From a virus, in the IMG/VR virus record IMGVR_UViG_3300017713_002800, positions 1-20,979 of that record: a stretch of DNA of 20,979 bases. The stretch is one strand, 5' to 3'. This document shows, one piece after another, positions 13,232 through 19,718 of the stretch. The stretch's first letter is position 1. Every line of letters starts with the position of its first letter. Below the pieces are notes generated by a model. The model was not told where the DNA came from. It was given only the letters and a program-made list of their open reading frames with translations, and made no database searches. The translations under genes were made by a program, and so were the position numbers.

Positions 13232-13541
13232 TACAACAAGTGCCGCTAGTGCTATTAACTTTACAAGCTTTACATTTACATACTTGCCAATAAGCCCATG
13301 CCACTGCACCTAATAAGAATGATGTAGCTGCTATAGTATTAACACCAAACAAACATCCAGCACCTACTGCTAGTACATATCCACCGTAACATTTAATGTA
13401 ACATAAGATTTTATTATATAGACCTCTGTTCTCATCTATATTTTCCATTATCTTTTCGTCGATTGTCGTTGAATCTAAAACTTTCTTCACAACTTTCTTT
13501 GCAGTTTTCTTGACTGCTTTCTTAACTGTTTTTTTAGCCAT
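13224..13541 (-). CDS. Lys-rich histone-like membrane protein with Cys-rich tail
   Basis: The 105-residue product opens with an alternating KKTVKKAVKKTAKKVVKKVL (3-22), like histone H1/HU-tail sequences. An acidic linker follows, then two hydrophobic segments (about 53-72, GYVLAVGAGCLFGVNTIAAT, and 73-85, SFLLGAVAWAYW), and a Cys-rich end (VCKCKACKV, TCCNG). The basic repeat could bind nucleic acid or lipid headgroups; the Cys could bind metal. The combination of a nucleic-acid-type tail on a membrane protein is unusual. No family is recognised. The 3' end overlaps the thermonuclease start by 8 bases. Confidence 0.82.
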   Translation of the reverse strand: MAKKTVKKAVKKTAKKVVKKVLDSTTIDEKIMENIDENRGLYNKILCYIKCYGGYVLAVGAGCLFGVNTIAATSFLLGAVAWAYWQVCKCKACKVNSTSGTCCNG

Positions 13542-13555
13542 AATAATTTTCCTTT

Positions 13556-13897
13556 TTATTCTTCTGGTTTATAATGATATTTTAATATTGCTTTCTTAAC
13601 AGACTTGCCTTTTGAAGTTCCATCTGCTATTAATTCTGATGGTACAATATTATCAGGAGTTCCATACCAATATTGCATTTCATATCCTTTACCATCTGTC
13701 CATTTAACAATCAAACCACGTTTTTCTTCTGTATCTGCTTGTAATACCATTTCTTGTTTTGCTGGTAATATTAAATCAACTGGCTTCTTGCCACCCTTTT
13801 CTGCATCACCTGTTTCTGGACTAAATATCTTTTTTGGAATTTCTATAAATCCTGACCCTTTAACTAGGTCTGCTAATTTAATTTTTTTGTCTGCCAT
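13556..13897 (-). CDS. Unknown protein with leader-like N-terminus, 113 residues
   Basis: The product begins MADKKIKLADLVKGSGFIEI; residues 6-13 (IKLADLVK) echo the shared leader but lack the Glu. The remainder is a small beta-rich domain with KPVDLILPAKQEMVLQADTE, then LIVKWTDGKGYEMQYWYGTP, ending in a basic strand (AILKYHYKPEE). No enzyme motif is recognised. It lies four bases after the core-like acidic protein's stop and 14 bases before the Lys-rich membrane protein. A structural role in the particle is a guess from context. Confidence 0.85.
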   Translation of the reverse strand: MADKKIKLADLVKGSGFIEIPKKIFSPETGDAEKGGKKPVDLILPAKQEMVLQADTEEKRGLIVKWTDGKGYEMQYWYGTPDNIVPSELIADGTSKGKSVKKAILKYHYKPEE

Positions 13898-13901
13898 TAT
13901 A

Positions 13902-14681
13902 TTACCCTATATTTTGTATTGGTTCTAATTGATCAACTGTTTTTGTTAAACTATCTCCTGGCCTATATGTTGTACCTGTATTCATTACTGTATAGATTGC
14001 AACCGTACCCATCTCATTAGGTAGTGTCATTATCTTTTTAACAACACCTATTGATCCGTGATGTGGACATGAACCATTTTTATTTTTAACTATGTCACCA
14101 ACACCAAATGTATATTCCTGATCTTCTTTAATAACGCCATCATCAATTGGTTGTGACTTTGCAGCTTTAATTTTTTCTTTTGATGTTTTAATAGTATTCT
14201 TCATAGATGCCTGAGCTGCTTTCAATTTTGCTTTTGCAGCATCCATTGCTGCTTCAGCACCTTCTACTTCAGCATCGACTTCTTCTTGACTTATTTCTTT
14301 AAGTAGATCGAACATTGCAAACTTTGGCATACGATGATCTTTCATTTGAGCTGCTGCATCATCTTTCTTTTCATCATCCTTTGGCTCTTCCTCTTTTGGT
14401 TCCTCAGCCTTTTCTTCTCCGCCACCAAATTTGGCTTCCATACCTTTATTATATGTTTCCAAATCAACTACATTTCCTGATACTGATAATTGCATTACAT
14501 TCCTATAATCAAATCTTTGCATATCTCCATCTTCATCCATACCAAAACCAAATGTAGGATCTTCTACATCATCTGCATCAGTTATAGTTAGATATCTACC
14601 ACCCACATACACTTTAGTTCGTAGGCCTGTTAATGAAAATTGTCCTATAATAACGTTATTGAAATATTTTGCTGGTCCCAT
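13902..14681 (-). CDS. Acidic coiled-coil phage protein, core-like, with KOW-like end
   Basis: The 259-residue product has three parts. The N-terminal domain (1-85, MGPAKYFNNVIIGQFSLTGL...) includes VYVGGRYLTITDADDVEDPT, a pattern I associate with marine T4-like phage proteins. The middle (86-185) is very acidic then Ala/Lys-rich (EEPKEEEPKDDEKKDD; EAAMDAAKAKLKAAQASMKN), a long coiled coil like prohead core proteins. A leader-like MFDLLKEISQEE sits inside at about 123-134. The C-terminus (190-255: FGVGDIVKNKNGSCPHHGSI, GVVKKI) resembles a KOW/SH3-type small barrel. The start shares its A with the upstream stop (TAATG). Confidence 0.9.
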   Translation of the reverse strand: MGPAKYFNNVIIGQFSLTGLRTKVYVGGRYLTITDADDVEDPTFGFGMDEDGDMQRFDYRNVMQLSVSGNVVDLETYNKGMEAKFGGGEEKAEEPKEEEPKDDEKKDDAAAQMKDHRMPKFAMFDLLKEISQEEVDAEVEGAEAAMDAAKAKLKAAQASMKNTIKTSKEKIKAAKSQPIDDGVIKEDQEYTFGVGDIVKNKNGSCPHHGSIGVVKKIMTLPNEMGTVAIYTVMNTGTTYRPGDSLTKTVDQLEPIQNIG

Positions 14682-15493
14682 TATTCTTGTCCCGAATTTC
14701 CTAGGGCGTTCCCTATTGTTCTTAATACTGGTATTGCAATCTTAATATCTAAATCAATAAATGTAACTTCCAATTTAGCTTTTGGATTAGCTAACATTGC
14801 AGCTGCCCATCTATGATGACCATCTAAAATATAATTACCCTTAACAACAATAATATCATTAGGATTCATTCCTGATACCACACCTTTTCTTGCTTGATCA
14901 CCCACTTGACCAAAAACACCACCAATTGCTTTTTCAAGATAAATAGCTGATTGACTCGGTTTTAACAAATTAGCTGCTAACTTTGTATCTTTACTTTTAA
15001 CTATATCAGCATTACCACCTTCTTCACCATCCTCAGTTCCTTTTGTCAAAAAGTCTTTATCGTTCATGTATGTAGAATCTGCACCACTTTTTGAAAATTG
15101 GTCTTTATTAAATTTACCTTTTCCGTCTTCAGATCCATCAACATCATCTCCATATGGTCCAAATACATCATACTCACCTTTTATAATTGCTTGTTGAACT
15201 ATTTCAACTTGGTCTGAAGTAATTACTGGCATATCAATACGTTTTGGAGCTCCTGATGGAGGTGATATAGATGCTAATTTATCCACTCTTGCTTGGAATC
15301 CTTCTTCACCACCCATATCAGCTAAAAACTCTGCAGCTCTTTCATCTGTCCAATTTAATTTATATGCCTTTAATCCTTTTCCGGTTTGTAACATATTTAA
15401 TGCTTCACTCTCTCCTCCGTAAACACTTGTTAGTTCTGATATTAGTTTACGAAAACTTTTAGTTTCCATCAGTAATGGTTTTAGTTTTAACAT
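14681..15493 (-). CDS. ParB/Srx-fold protein with internal-head-type leader
   Basis: The 270-residue product begins MLKLKPLLMETKSFRKLISE, carrying the shared leader with L-M-E as a candidate protease site. The C-terminal part has the ParB/sulfiredoxin signature: IIVVKGNYILDGHHRWAAAM with D224-G-H-H-R-W229, preceded by LKPSQSAIYLEKAIGG (177-192). In ParB this segment binds CTP or catalyses related nucleotide chemistry, and in other family members it is a nuclease or kinase active site. No helix-turn-helix follows, so DNA partitioning is unlikely. The middle (110-170) is acidic and probably disordered. The leader suggests packaging in the head and delivery into the host. Confidence 0.88.
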   Translation of the reverse strand: MLKLKPLLMETKSFRKLISELTSVYGGESEALNMLQTGKGLKAYKLNWTDERAAEFLADMGGEEGFQARVDKLASISPPSGAPKRIDMPVITSDQVEIVQQAIIKGEYDVFGPYGDDVDGSEDGKGKFNKDQFSKSGADSTYMNDKDFLTKGTEDGEEGGNADIVKSKDTKLAANLLKPSQSAIYLEKAIGGVFGQVGDQARKGVVSGMNPNDIIVVKGNYILDGHHRWAAAMLANPKAKLEVTFIDLDIKIAIPVLRTIGNALGNSGQE

Positions 15494-15514
15494 AATTTTT
15501 CCCTAGTTTATTAT

Positions 15515-15528
15515 TTTAATATAAATAT
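15515..15528 (-). promoter_or_regulatory. Recurrent 14-base promoter-like word, copy 3
   Basis: On the minus strand ATATTTATATTAAA, identical to 5380-5393. It lies in the 46-base gap before the ParB-fold gene, 21 bases from its ATG. An AGGGAAAAA ribosome site follows. No convincing -35 is seen. Confidence 0.35.
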
Positions 15529-15539
15529 GCTATTGCTAC

Positions 15540-15884
15540 TTATTTCCATAGTATTTGAATAGCAACTAATGCTGTTGCTAGAATTAATGATATCAATGTT
15601 TTAGTATTGATACCTTCATTCATATAAAAGCTTGTTAATATTGCAAATGATATTATTCCTGTCGCAAATCCTATAAATCTACCTGGCCATAATGAGCCGT
15701 CAAAATACTGAACAACATAAGTAGTTGCTATAATAAATGCATATGATATTGGTATTGAAAATATACATGCAATTGCGAATGGATGTTCTTCGAACCACTT
15801 CCATTTGAACTGTCCATTTGTTTGATACCAAATTAATATCTGACCAAATAGATATAATAATATTCCTACTAATAATTTATTCAT
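15540..15884 (-). CDS. Four-helix membrane protein
   Basis: Started at the ATG at 15884, two bases after the upstream stop, giving 114 residues; the frame to 15899 needs a TTG. It has four hydrophobic segments: MNKLLVGILLYLFGQILIWY, FAIACIFSIPISYAFIIATT, FIGFATGIISFAILTSFYMN and LISLILATALVAIQILWK, with polar loops FKWKWFEEHP and DGSLWPGR. Similar small membrane proteins occur in marine phages by my recollection, without assigned function. It lies between the zinc-finger protein and the ParB-fold gene. A transport or superinfection role cannot be told from sequence. Confidence 0.87.
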   Translation of the reverse strand: MNKLLVGILLYLFGQILIWYQTNGQFKWKWFEEHPFAIACIFSIPISYAFIIATTYVVQYFDGSLWPGRFIGFATGIISFAILTSFYMNEGINTKTLISLILATALVAIQILWK

Positions 15885-15886
15885 AT

Positions 15887-16450
15887 TTAATGTTTCCAAT
15901 TTTTAAATGCATGCAAAATTTCCTCATCTACATGTACTTGTTCTACTTTCTTTTCTATTACTTTAGGCGTTGGTTTGAATACTTCAAGAATTTCTAAAGC
16001 TCTTCTACGTTGAATGCCTGATATTGTTTCTTCTTTATGAGCCTTTTCGATCTTTTCAATCGCATAATTTTTATCATGATCTAACCAATCCATAGCTTCT
16101 CCTAACACTTTCTCAAAATTAGCCTGACTATATTCCGGCTTCTTTCTTGCTACTCTAGTACCTAATGATAATGAAGATGATTTTGGACTAGGCTCATTCT
16201 TACTTGCTCTATATAACATAGAACCAAAACCTTGTCTACCTTTACTATCTAAGTTTCGTAAATATTCTTTTGTATCTTTATTCTTAATAACCTCTACTTC
16301 AGAATATGTAGTCTTACCGGAGATAATTGTTCTAACATAATTACGTTCTACCGAAGAACATCCAACACATTCTCTTGTATTTGGTAAAGCTTTCAATCTA
16401 GCTTTTGGTATAGGCTTATGACATTTACGACAACCTCTCATATAACTCAT
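15887..16450 (-). CDS. DksA/TraR-type zinc-finger protein
   Basis: From the ATG at 16450 the product has 187 residues (MSYMRGCRKC...). The N-terminus carries CRKCHKPIPKARLKALPNTR followed by ECVGC, the four-Cys zinc finger of the DksA/TraR family (C-x2-C, I-P-x-A-R-L-x-A-x-P, C-x2-C), which in the family acts at the RNA polymerase secondary channel. The C-terminal two-thirds is helical (EKVLGEAMDWLDHDKNYAIE, KAHKEETISGIQRRRALEIL) and unknown. Phage members may modulate host or phage transcription, but the typical DksA coiled coil with its acidic tip is absent here. A Met three codons later is an alternative start. The gene overlaps the esterase end by about 26 bases. Confidence 0.87.
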   Translation of the reverse strand: MSYMRGCRKCHKPIPKARLKALPNTRECVGCSSVERNYVRTIISGKTTYSEVEVIKNKDTKEYLRNLDSKGRQGFGSMLYRASKNEPSPKSSSLSLGTRVARKKPEYSQANFEKVLGEAMDWLDHDKNYAIEKIEKAHKEETISGIQRRRALEILEVFKPTPKVIEKKVEQVHVDEEILHAFKNWKH

Positions 16451-16961
16451 TTGTTTGATTAATACCTGATTCAAAATGATTAAATATATATTTGAATTGT
16501 TCTACTGGAGTTCTATGGCCATATGCACCTCTTCTGATATTATTAGCATTCCAATCTAATTTATCATTTTCGTTCAACCAATCTACCGTCTTTGAAGGGG
16601 CAATAACATCATCCATATTTCCTAATGCTAAAAATACCTTTGAACCTTTCTTTTCTTCTCCTACCCACTCTCCTATGATAGGATTAACTGATCTACTATG
16701 TAATGCCGGATTCAATAACAATACAGGAACTCCTAATTCTTTACCTAAGTTCCATGCAAACCATCCACCCATAGATGAACCTACAATAACATCATAATTG
16801 TTATGTCTAATTAATTTATAAATTCTTTCGTATGATTTATCATCATGATAATCTATCTGAGGACTCTGGACTGAATGTCCTTGATCTTGTAACCATTTTA
16901 CCTTTTGGCAATTAGGTTGACTTTCTAACCCATGTAAAAACAATATTCGCATCTTTCTCAT
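16425..16961 (-). CDS. YqiA/YcfP-like alpha/beta-hydrolase (esterase)
   Basis: The 178-residue product matches the small UPF0227 alpha/beta-hydrolases. An oxyanion-type ILFLHGLESQPNCQK lies near the start. The nucleophile elbow is VIVGSSMGGWFAW with S63, the acid is ALGNMDDVIAP (D118), and the base His is in GAYGHRTP (H149). Order and spacing agree with an intact catalytic triad. Such enzymes hydrolyse short acyl esters in vitro; the phage substrate is unknown. It is the first gene after promoter-like element copy 3, only about ten bases from its TATATA word, so the leader would be very short. AAAAAG precedes the ATG; Met4 is an alternative start. Confidence 0.9.
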   Translation of the reverse strand: MRKMRILFLHGLESQPNCQKVKWLQDQGHSVQSPQIDYHDDKSYERIYKLIRHNNYDVIVGSSMGGWFAWNLGKELGVPVLLLNPALHSRSVNPIIGEWVGEEKKGSKVFLALGNMDDVIAPSKTVDWLNENDKLDWNANNIRRGAYGHRTPVEQFKYIFNHFESGINQTNELYERLS

Positions 16962-16970
16962 CTTTTTTAT

Positions 16971-17025
16971 TATATATAAAGATAAGAAATATATTTCAAA
17001 TAACCTAATTTTTTAGGAGCTTTTT
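16971..17025 (-). promoter_or_regulatory. Repeated promoter-like element, copy 3
   Basis: On the minus strand CCTAAAAAATTAGG (a potential 5-bp hairpin with a four-A loop) leads into TTAGG-N19-TATCTTTA (TATCTTTA at 16977-16984), and TTGAAA (16994-16999) followed after 17 bases by TATATA (16971-16976). It is the same arrangement as copy 2 at 354-410. It fills the gap between the Cys-His-Asp protein gene and the esterase gene. Confidence 0.55.
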
Positions 17026-17470
17026 ATAAAAATGTTTGGATTTTATTTAAGATGTCATTAGGTATTTTCATATCTTGTTTACCTATTTCAGGCTTTGCAT
17101 TTGGTATATCTTCTGCCATTACTACATCACCAGACATTTCCCATGGACCCCAATGACCTTTATCTACCATAAACTTTGCTGATTCTTCTGGAGTATAGTA
17201 TTTACATTCCTTTGGATCAACTCTACCCAATGCATAATATACTTGTTTTGGTATTTCCAATTTTCTTCCATTGGAATGATCTAATACTGTATCTCTTGAT
17301 TCTACCCAACAATGTCCATACCTCATTCCTTCTAATGCACCTTGACCATTTACCATACCATGTACTAGTTTGTGTTCTTTATCTCCAAAGAATTCCATTA
17401 TAAGTCTTCCACCAGCTGGGTAGCAATCGCCTAACTTGCCTTCTAGTAATATTTGTTTTAGTTTAATCAT
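17024..17470 (-). CDS. Probable papain-fold Cys-His-Asp protein with internal-head-type leader
   Basis: The 148-residue product begins MIKLKQILLEGKLGDCYPAG, a textbook copy of the shared leader with L-L-E/G. After it, C16 (GDCYPAGGR), H53 (MRYGHCWVES) and D60 or D64 (RDTVLDHSNG) are ordered as in NlpC/P60, transglutaminase-like and other papain-fold enzymes: Cys at a helix start, His on a strand, then an acidic residue. This could be an amidase, deamidase or transglutaminase-like activity on a host target. Fold assignment is by motif only. If the leader is cut after L-L-E, the Cys would lie six residues from the new N-terminus. The start overlaps the GNAT stop by ATGA. Confidence 0.88.
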   Translation of the reverse strand: MIKLKQILLEGKLGDCYPAGGRLIMEFFGDKEHKLVHGMVNGQGALEGMRYGHCWVESRDTVLDHSNGRKLEIPKQVYYALGRVDPKECKYYTPEESAKFMVDKGHWGPWEMSGDVVMAEDIPNAKPEIGKQDMKIPNDILNKIQTFL

Positions 17471-17883
17471 ATTCTATCTATCTGCATGTAGTATGTTCCA
17501 TCCTTCTCTCCTAGCACTTTCCCACCCAGCTTCTTCCAGAAGCCTATTGCTTGATCTGTTGTGTATAGTGCTATGTGTTGTATGTTTGGATTATCTTTGA
17601 AGATTGTTTGTATCACTTGTCTTCCTATTCCTTGACCTGATTGCATTATTGCCATCCCTCCAAACATGAAGATTGTATTGTTTAGTGATGGTCCTTTGCC
17701 TTTTTGTTTGATCTTATCCATTGGATCAAATTCGATGGTGCCTACCTCTTTTACATGAAACATTCCGATCTTCTGACGTCCTGAGAATACAAAGTGAGCT
17801 CCAATACCTAACTCTTTCTTTTTAGTGGTATCGTTCTTGTAGCTGATCGTAGCTTCAAATAATATGTCTTTAAGCTTTATCAT
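17467..17883 (-). CDS. GNAT-family N-acetyltransferase with internal-head-type leader
   Basis: Started at the ATG at 17883, with GGAGATAA as ribosome site six bases upstream; an ATG at 17895 is too close to it. The 138 residues begin MIKLKDILFEATISYKNDTT, carrying the shared leader. The GNAT core follows: strand and P-loop motif A at GGMAIMQSGQGIGRQVIQTI (75-94; Q-x-x-G-x-G for acetyl-CoA pyrophosphate), then IQHIALYTTDQAIGFWKKLG for motif B, and a final strand YYMQIDRI. It would transfer an acetyl group to an unknown protein or small molecule. Codon usage looks somewhat GC-richer by eye than its neighbours. Delivery with the DNA is inferred from the leader. Confidence 0.9.
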   Translation of the reverse strand: MIKLKDILFEATISYKNDTTKKKELGIGAHFVFSGRQKIGMFHVKEVGTIEFDPMDKIKQKGKGPSLNNTIFMFGGMAIMQSGQGIGRQVIQTIFKDNPNIQHIALYTTDQAIGFWKKLGGKVLGEKDGTYYMQIDRI

Positions 17884-17885
17884 TC

Positions 17886-18122
17886 TTATCTCCATGGTAG
17901 CATTGTCATGCCTATTTTATTTAATATATATTCCATAATAACTACAAATGTTATACCTCCTACTATTTGCCAAGCCCAATACTTCCAACCTGTCAATCCT
18001 TCTTGCCATTTACGAAATCTACTTTTCTTTGCCCACTCATACAATCCTAATTTAGAATTGATCTTATCTGCCCACCAACTCACATCAAATATGTTTCCTA
18101 ACATTTTGTAGAATTTTAACAT
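17886..18122 (-). CDS. Small single-helix membrane protein
   Basis: Started at the ATG at 18122, which shares its A with the upstream stop and is spaced well from AGGAG, giving 78 residues. The N-terminal half is Trp-rich and amphipathic (MLGNIFDVSWWADKINSK, KWQEGLTGWKYWAWQ), followed by one membrane helix (IVGGITFVVIMEYILNKIG) and a short end. No family is recognised. It is linked to the zinc-ribbon gene upstream by TAATG. A small inner-membrane protein active in infection is the most that can be said. Confidence 0.83.
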   Translation of the reverse strand: MLKFYKMLGNIFDVSWWADKINSKLGLYEWAKKSRFRKWQEGLTGWKYWAWQIVGGITFVVIMEYILNKIGMTMLPWR

Positions 18123-18310
18123 TATTCCCATCTCCTGTTATATTTCTTTCGTTGATCAATAAGGACATATTCAACACTATCATGTTTACCACAATGTGGG
18201 CATCTTAACTTATCTAAATCCTTAGCCTCATTAATTTTCCATTCTTCTTTACATTTATTATTACTACATTTGTATATGTAAGTATGTCTAATAAATACTT
18301 GGTGTCCCAT
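18122..18310 (-). CDS. Small zinc-ribbon protein, 62 residues
   Basis: The product has YKCSNNKCKEEWKINEAKDL followed by DKLRCPHCGK, that is C-x4-C and C-x2-C about 18 residues apart, a rubredoxin-like zinc ribbon. A basic tail (DQRKKYNRRWE) follows. Such ribbons bind nucleic acid or protein. It is coupled at both ends by TAATG: its ATG shares the A of the stop at 18310, and its own stop overlaps the next gene's ATG. It may serve as a small transcription or assembly accessory. No specific family can be named. Confidence 0.87.
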   Translation of the reverse strand: MGHQVFIRHTYIYKCSNNKCKEEWKINEAKDLDKLRCPHCGKHDSVEYVLIDQRKKYNRRWE

Positions 18311-19170
18311 TATACCTTCCCAATCAATGTTTTAGTTACTTCTTTACCACCAATCTTTCTAGTATACCACCCATTGCCAGGCTTGTTACCTTTTGGGTGT
18401 TTTCCATGGAAGGTTGTTTCTGCAGCTCTTCTAGAACCCAATACTTTTTTGATCGTCTCTTCATCATCTATAGTAGGAACATTACCTTTCTTAACAAATG
18501 AATCGAATGCGCCTCCACTTACTTCTACATAATTCCCTGGCCTTTTTAATTCTGCCGACTTCTTGATAAGTAAGTTTTTGATATTTGGTTTTTCTCCATC
18601 ATGTCCTATCCCAGTATGTTTAATTCCAAATGGAGTTTTCTTTCCAAAATAAACAACATCTATCTCAGGGTCTGAATCTATATCAGCTATTCTCCAATAC
18701 TTTAAATCTGGATTTTTTATATCATCAGGCGACTTGAATTTAAGATGTCCTCCAATTGGAGCATATGCTGTTTGAATTAGATTAAATAATGTTTGTTTTA
18801 AATTATCTAACTCTGTCTGTGATGGATTAACATACTTATTTTTTGGAATTCCTAATTCTTCTGCAGACCTATCTTCTTTAAGTATTGACATTAAAGACAT
18901 CCTAGACTCATTTGGTAATCCAAACTCATGACTTATCTCATTATCTAAGTCTGTTTCATCTCCGCCTCCTACTGCTTCATACCCAGGAGTGATATCATCA
19001 GCTGTATCTAGTGTATCTAAATCGACGCCTGCTGATGGAGATGGCGACCCTGACCCATCTTGTAATCCATGATGGTCTGCAAATGTAACATCTAATTCAC
19101 TGTTATTAATATCTACTGTACTTAGCAAATCTTTTAATTTGATAGGCAAATCTTCTTTTATCTTTTTCAT
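18310..19170 (-). CDS. Conserved phage protein with duplicated leader motif
   Basis: The 286-residue product begins MKKIKEDLPIKLKDLLSTVD, an extended version of the shared leader. An acidic, Gly/Ser/Pro-rich linker (28-80) leads to a second leader-like MSLMSILKEDRSAEELGIPK at 91-110. The C-terminal domain (115-286) carries TAYAPIGGHLKFKSPDDI, YWRIADIDSDPEIDVVYFGK, KHTGIGHDGEK and GNGWYTRKIGGKEVTKT. I recognise this last domain from marine phage proteins, without known function; its layout could be an alpha/beta transferase fold. Cutting at I-L-K-E would release the domain. The start overlaps the HAD stop by ATGA. Confidence 0.88.
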   Translation of the reverse strand: MKKIKEDLPIKLKDLLSTVDINNSELDVTFADHHGLQDGSGSPSPSAGVDLDTLDTADDITPGYEAVGGGDETDLDNEISHEFGLPNESRMSLMSILKEDRSAEELGIPKNKYVNPSQTELDNLKQTLFNLIQTAYAPIGGHLKFKSPDDIKNPDLKYWRIADIDSDPEIDVVYFGKKTPFGIKHTGIGHDGEKPNIKNLLIKKSAELKRPGNYVEVSGGAFDSFVKKGNVPTIDDEETIKKVLGSRRAAETTFHGKHPKGNKPGNGWYTRKIGGKEVTKTLIGKV

Positions 19171-19718
19171 GTGGTACTTTCTTTTATCAATTTTACTATT
19201 GATTTAACTTTTGGATATCGTCTTAACATTTTCTGCACAGCCTTTGTATTTTTTGGACTATCATCCATAAAGTAAACTGTATCATATCCATTATTGATTT
19301 GTTTCTCTATCCAATCTGCTTTTACTTTTGGATCTGAACTTCCTACTGGTACTACATATGCATTTATGCCTAATGATTTTAAAAAGCTGGTTACTGGTAG
19401 TCCTAATCGTCTCGCAGTTAATATGGTCACCTTTCTAGCACCTCTAGAAGATCGTCTTGCTTTATCTAATTGTTTCTTCAACAATTCTATATTTTGTTTG
19501 ATTACTCTAGGATTCTGTAACTTCTTATCAAAATCTTTAAAGTCAAATGTCTCGCCAGGATTCTGATCATATACTGCAAATTCAGCCGGATCTAACTTTT
19601 TGATAGTTCTGCCACCCTTTTGGACATATATCCATGCATCAGCTTTAGCTAATGTATCATCAAAATCAAATACTGATAATACCCTTCGTTCTTTTAGTAT
19701 ATCTGTTAGTTTAATCAT
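19167..19718 (-). CDS. HAD-superfamily phosphatase with internal-head-type leader
   Basis: The 183-residue product begins MIKLTDILKERRVLSVFDFD. The leader runs straight into HAD motif I, VFDFDDTLA, with nucleophile D18 and acid/base D20. Motif II is VTILTAR (T101). The Lys of motif III is probably in SSDPKVKADW (131-133), and motif IV is YFMDDSPKN (D152/D153). A short insert between motifs I and II suggests a small cap, as in polynucleotide-phosphatase-like or acid-phosphatase-like HADs. Substrate could be a nucleic-acid end or a nucleotide. The leader's I-L-K-E would be only eight residues from the nucleophile. The start is coupled to the upstream stop (TAATG). Confidence 0.92.
   Translation of the reverse strand: MIKLTDILKERRVLSVFDFDDTLAKADAWIYVQKGGRTIKKLDPAEFAVYDQNPGETFDFKDFDKKLQNPRVIKQNIELLKKQLDKARRSSRGARKVTILTARRLGLPVTSFLKSLGINAYVVPVGSSDPKVKADWIEKQINNGYDTVYFMDDSPKNTKAVQKMLRRYPKVKSIVKLIKESTT

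Noticed and set aside
13605-13928. Plus-strand open frame of 107 codons opposite the 113-residue protein
   Set aside because: It is antisense to a gene that fits the packed minus-strand series and shows no family features.
17010-17025. Intrinsic terminator at CCTAAAAAATTAGG
   Set aside because: The stem is only five base pairs, AT-rich and without a following T-run on the minus strand; it is part of the repeated promoter-like element.
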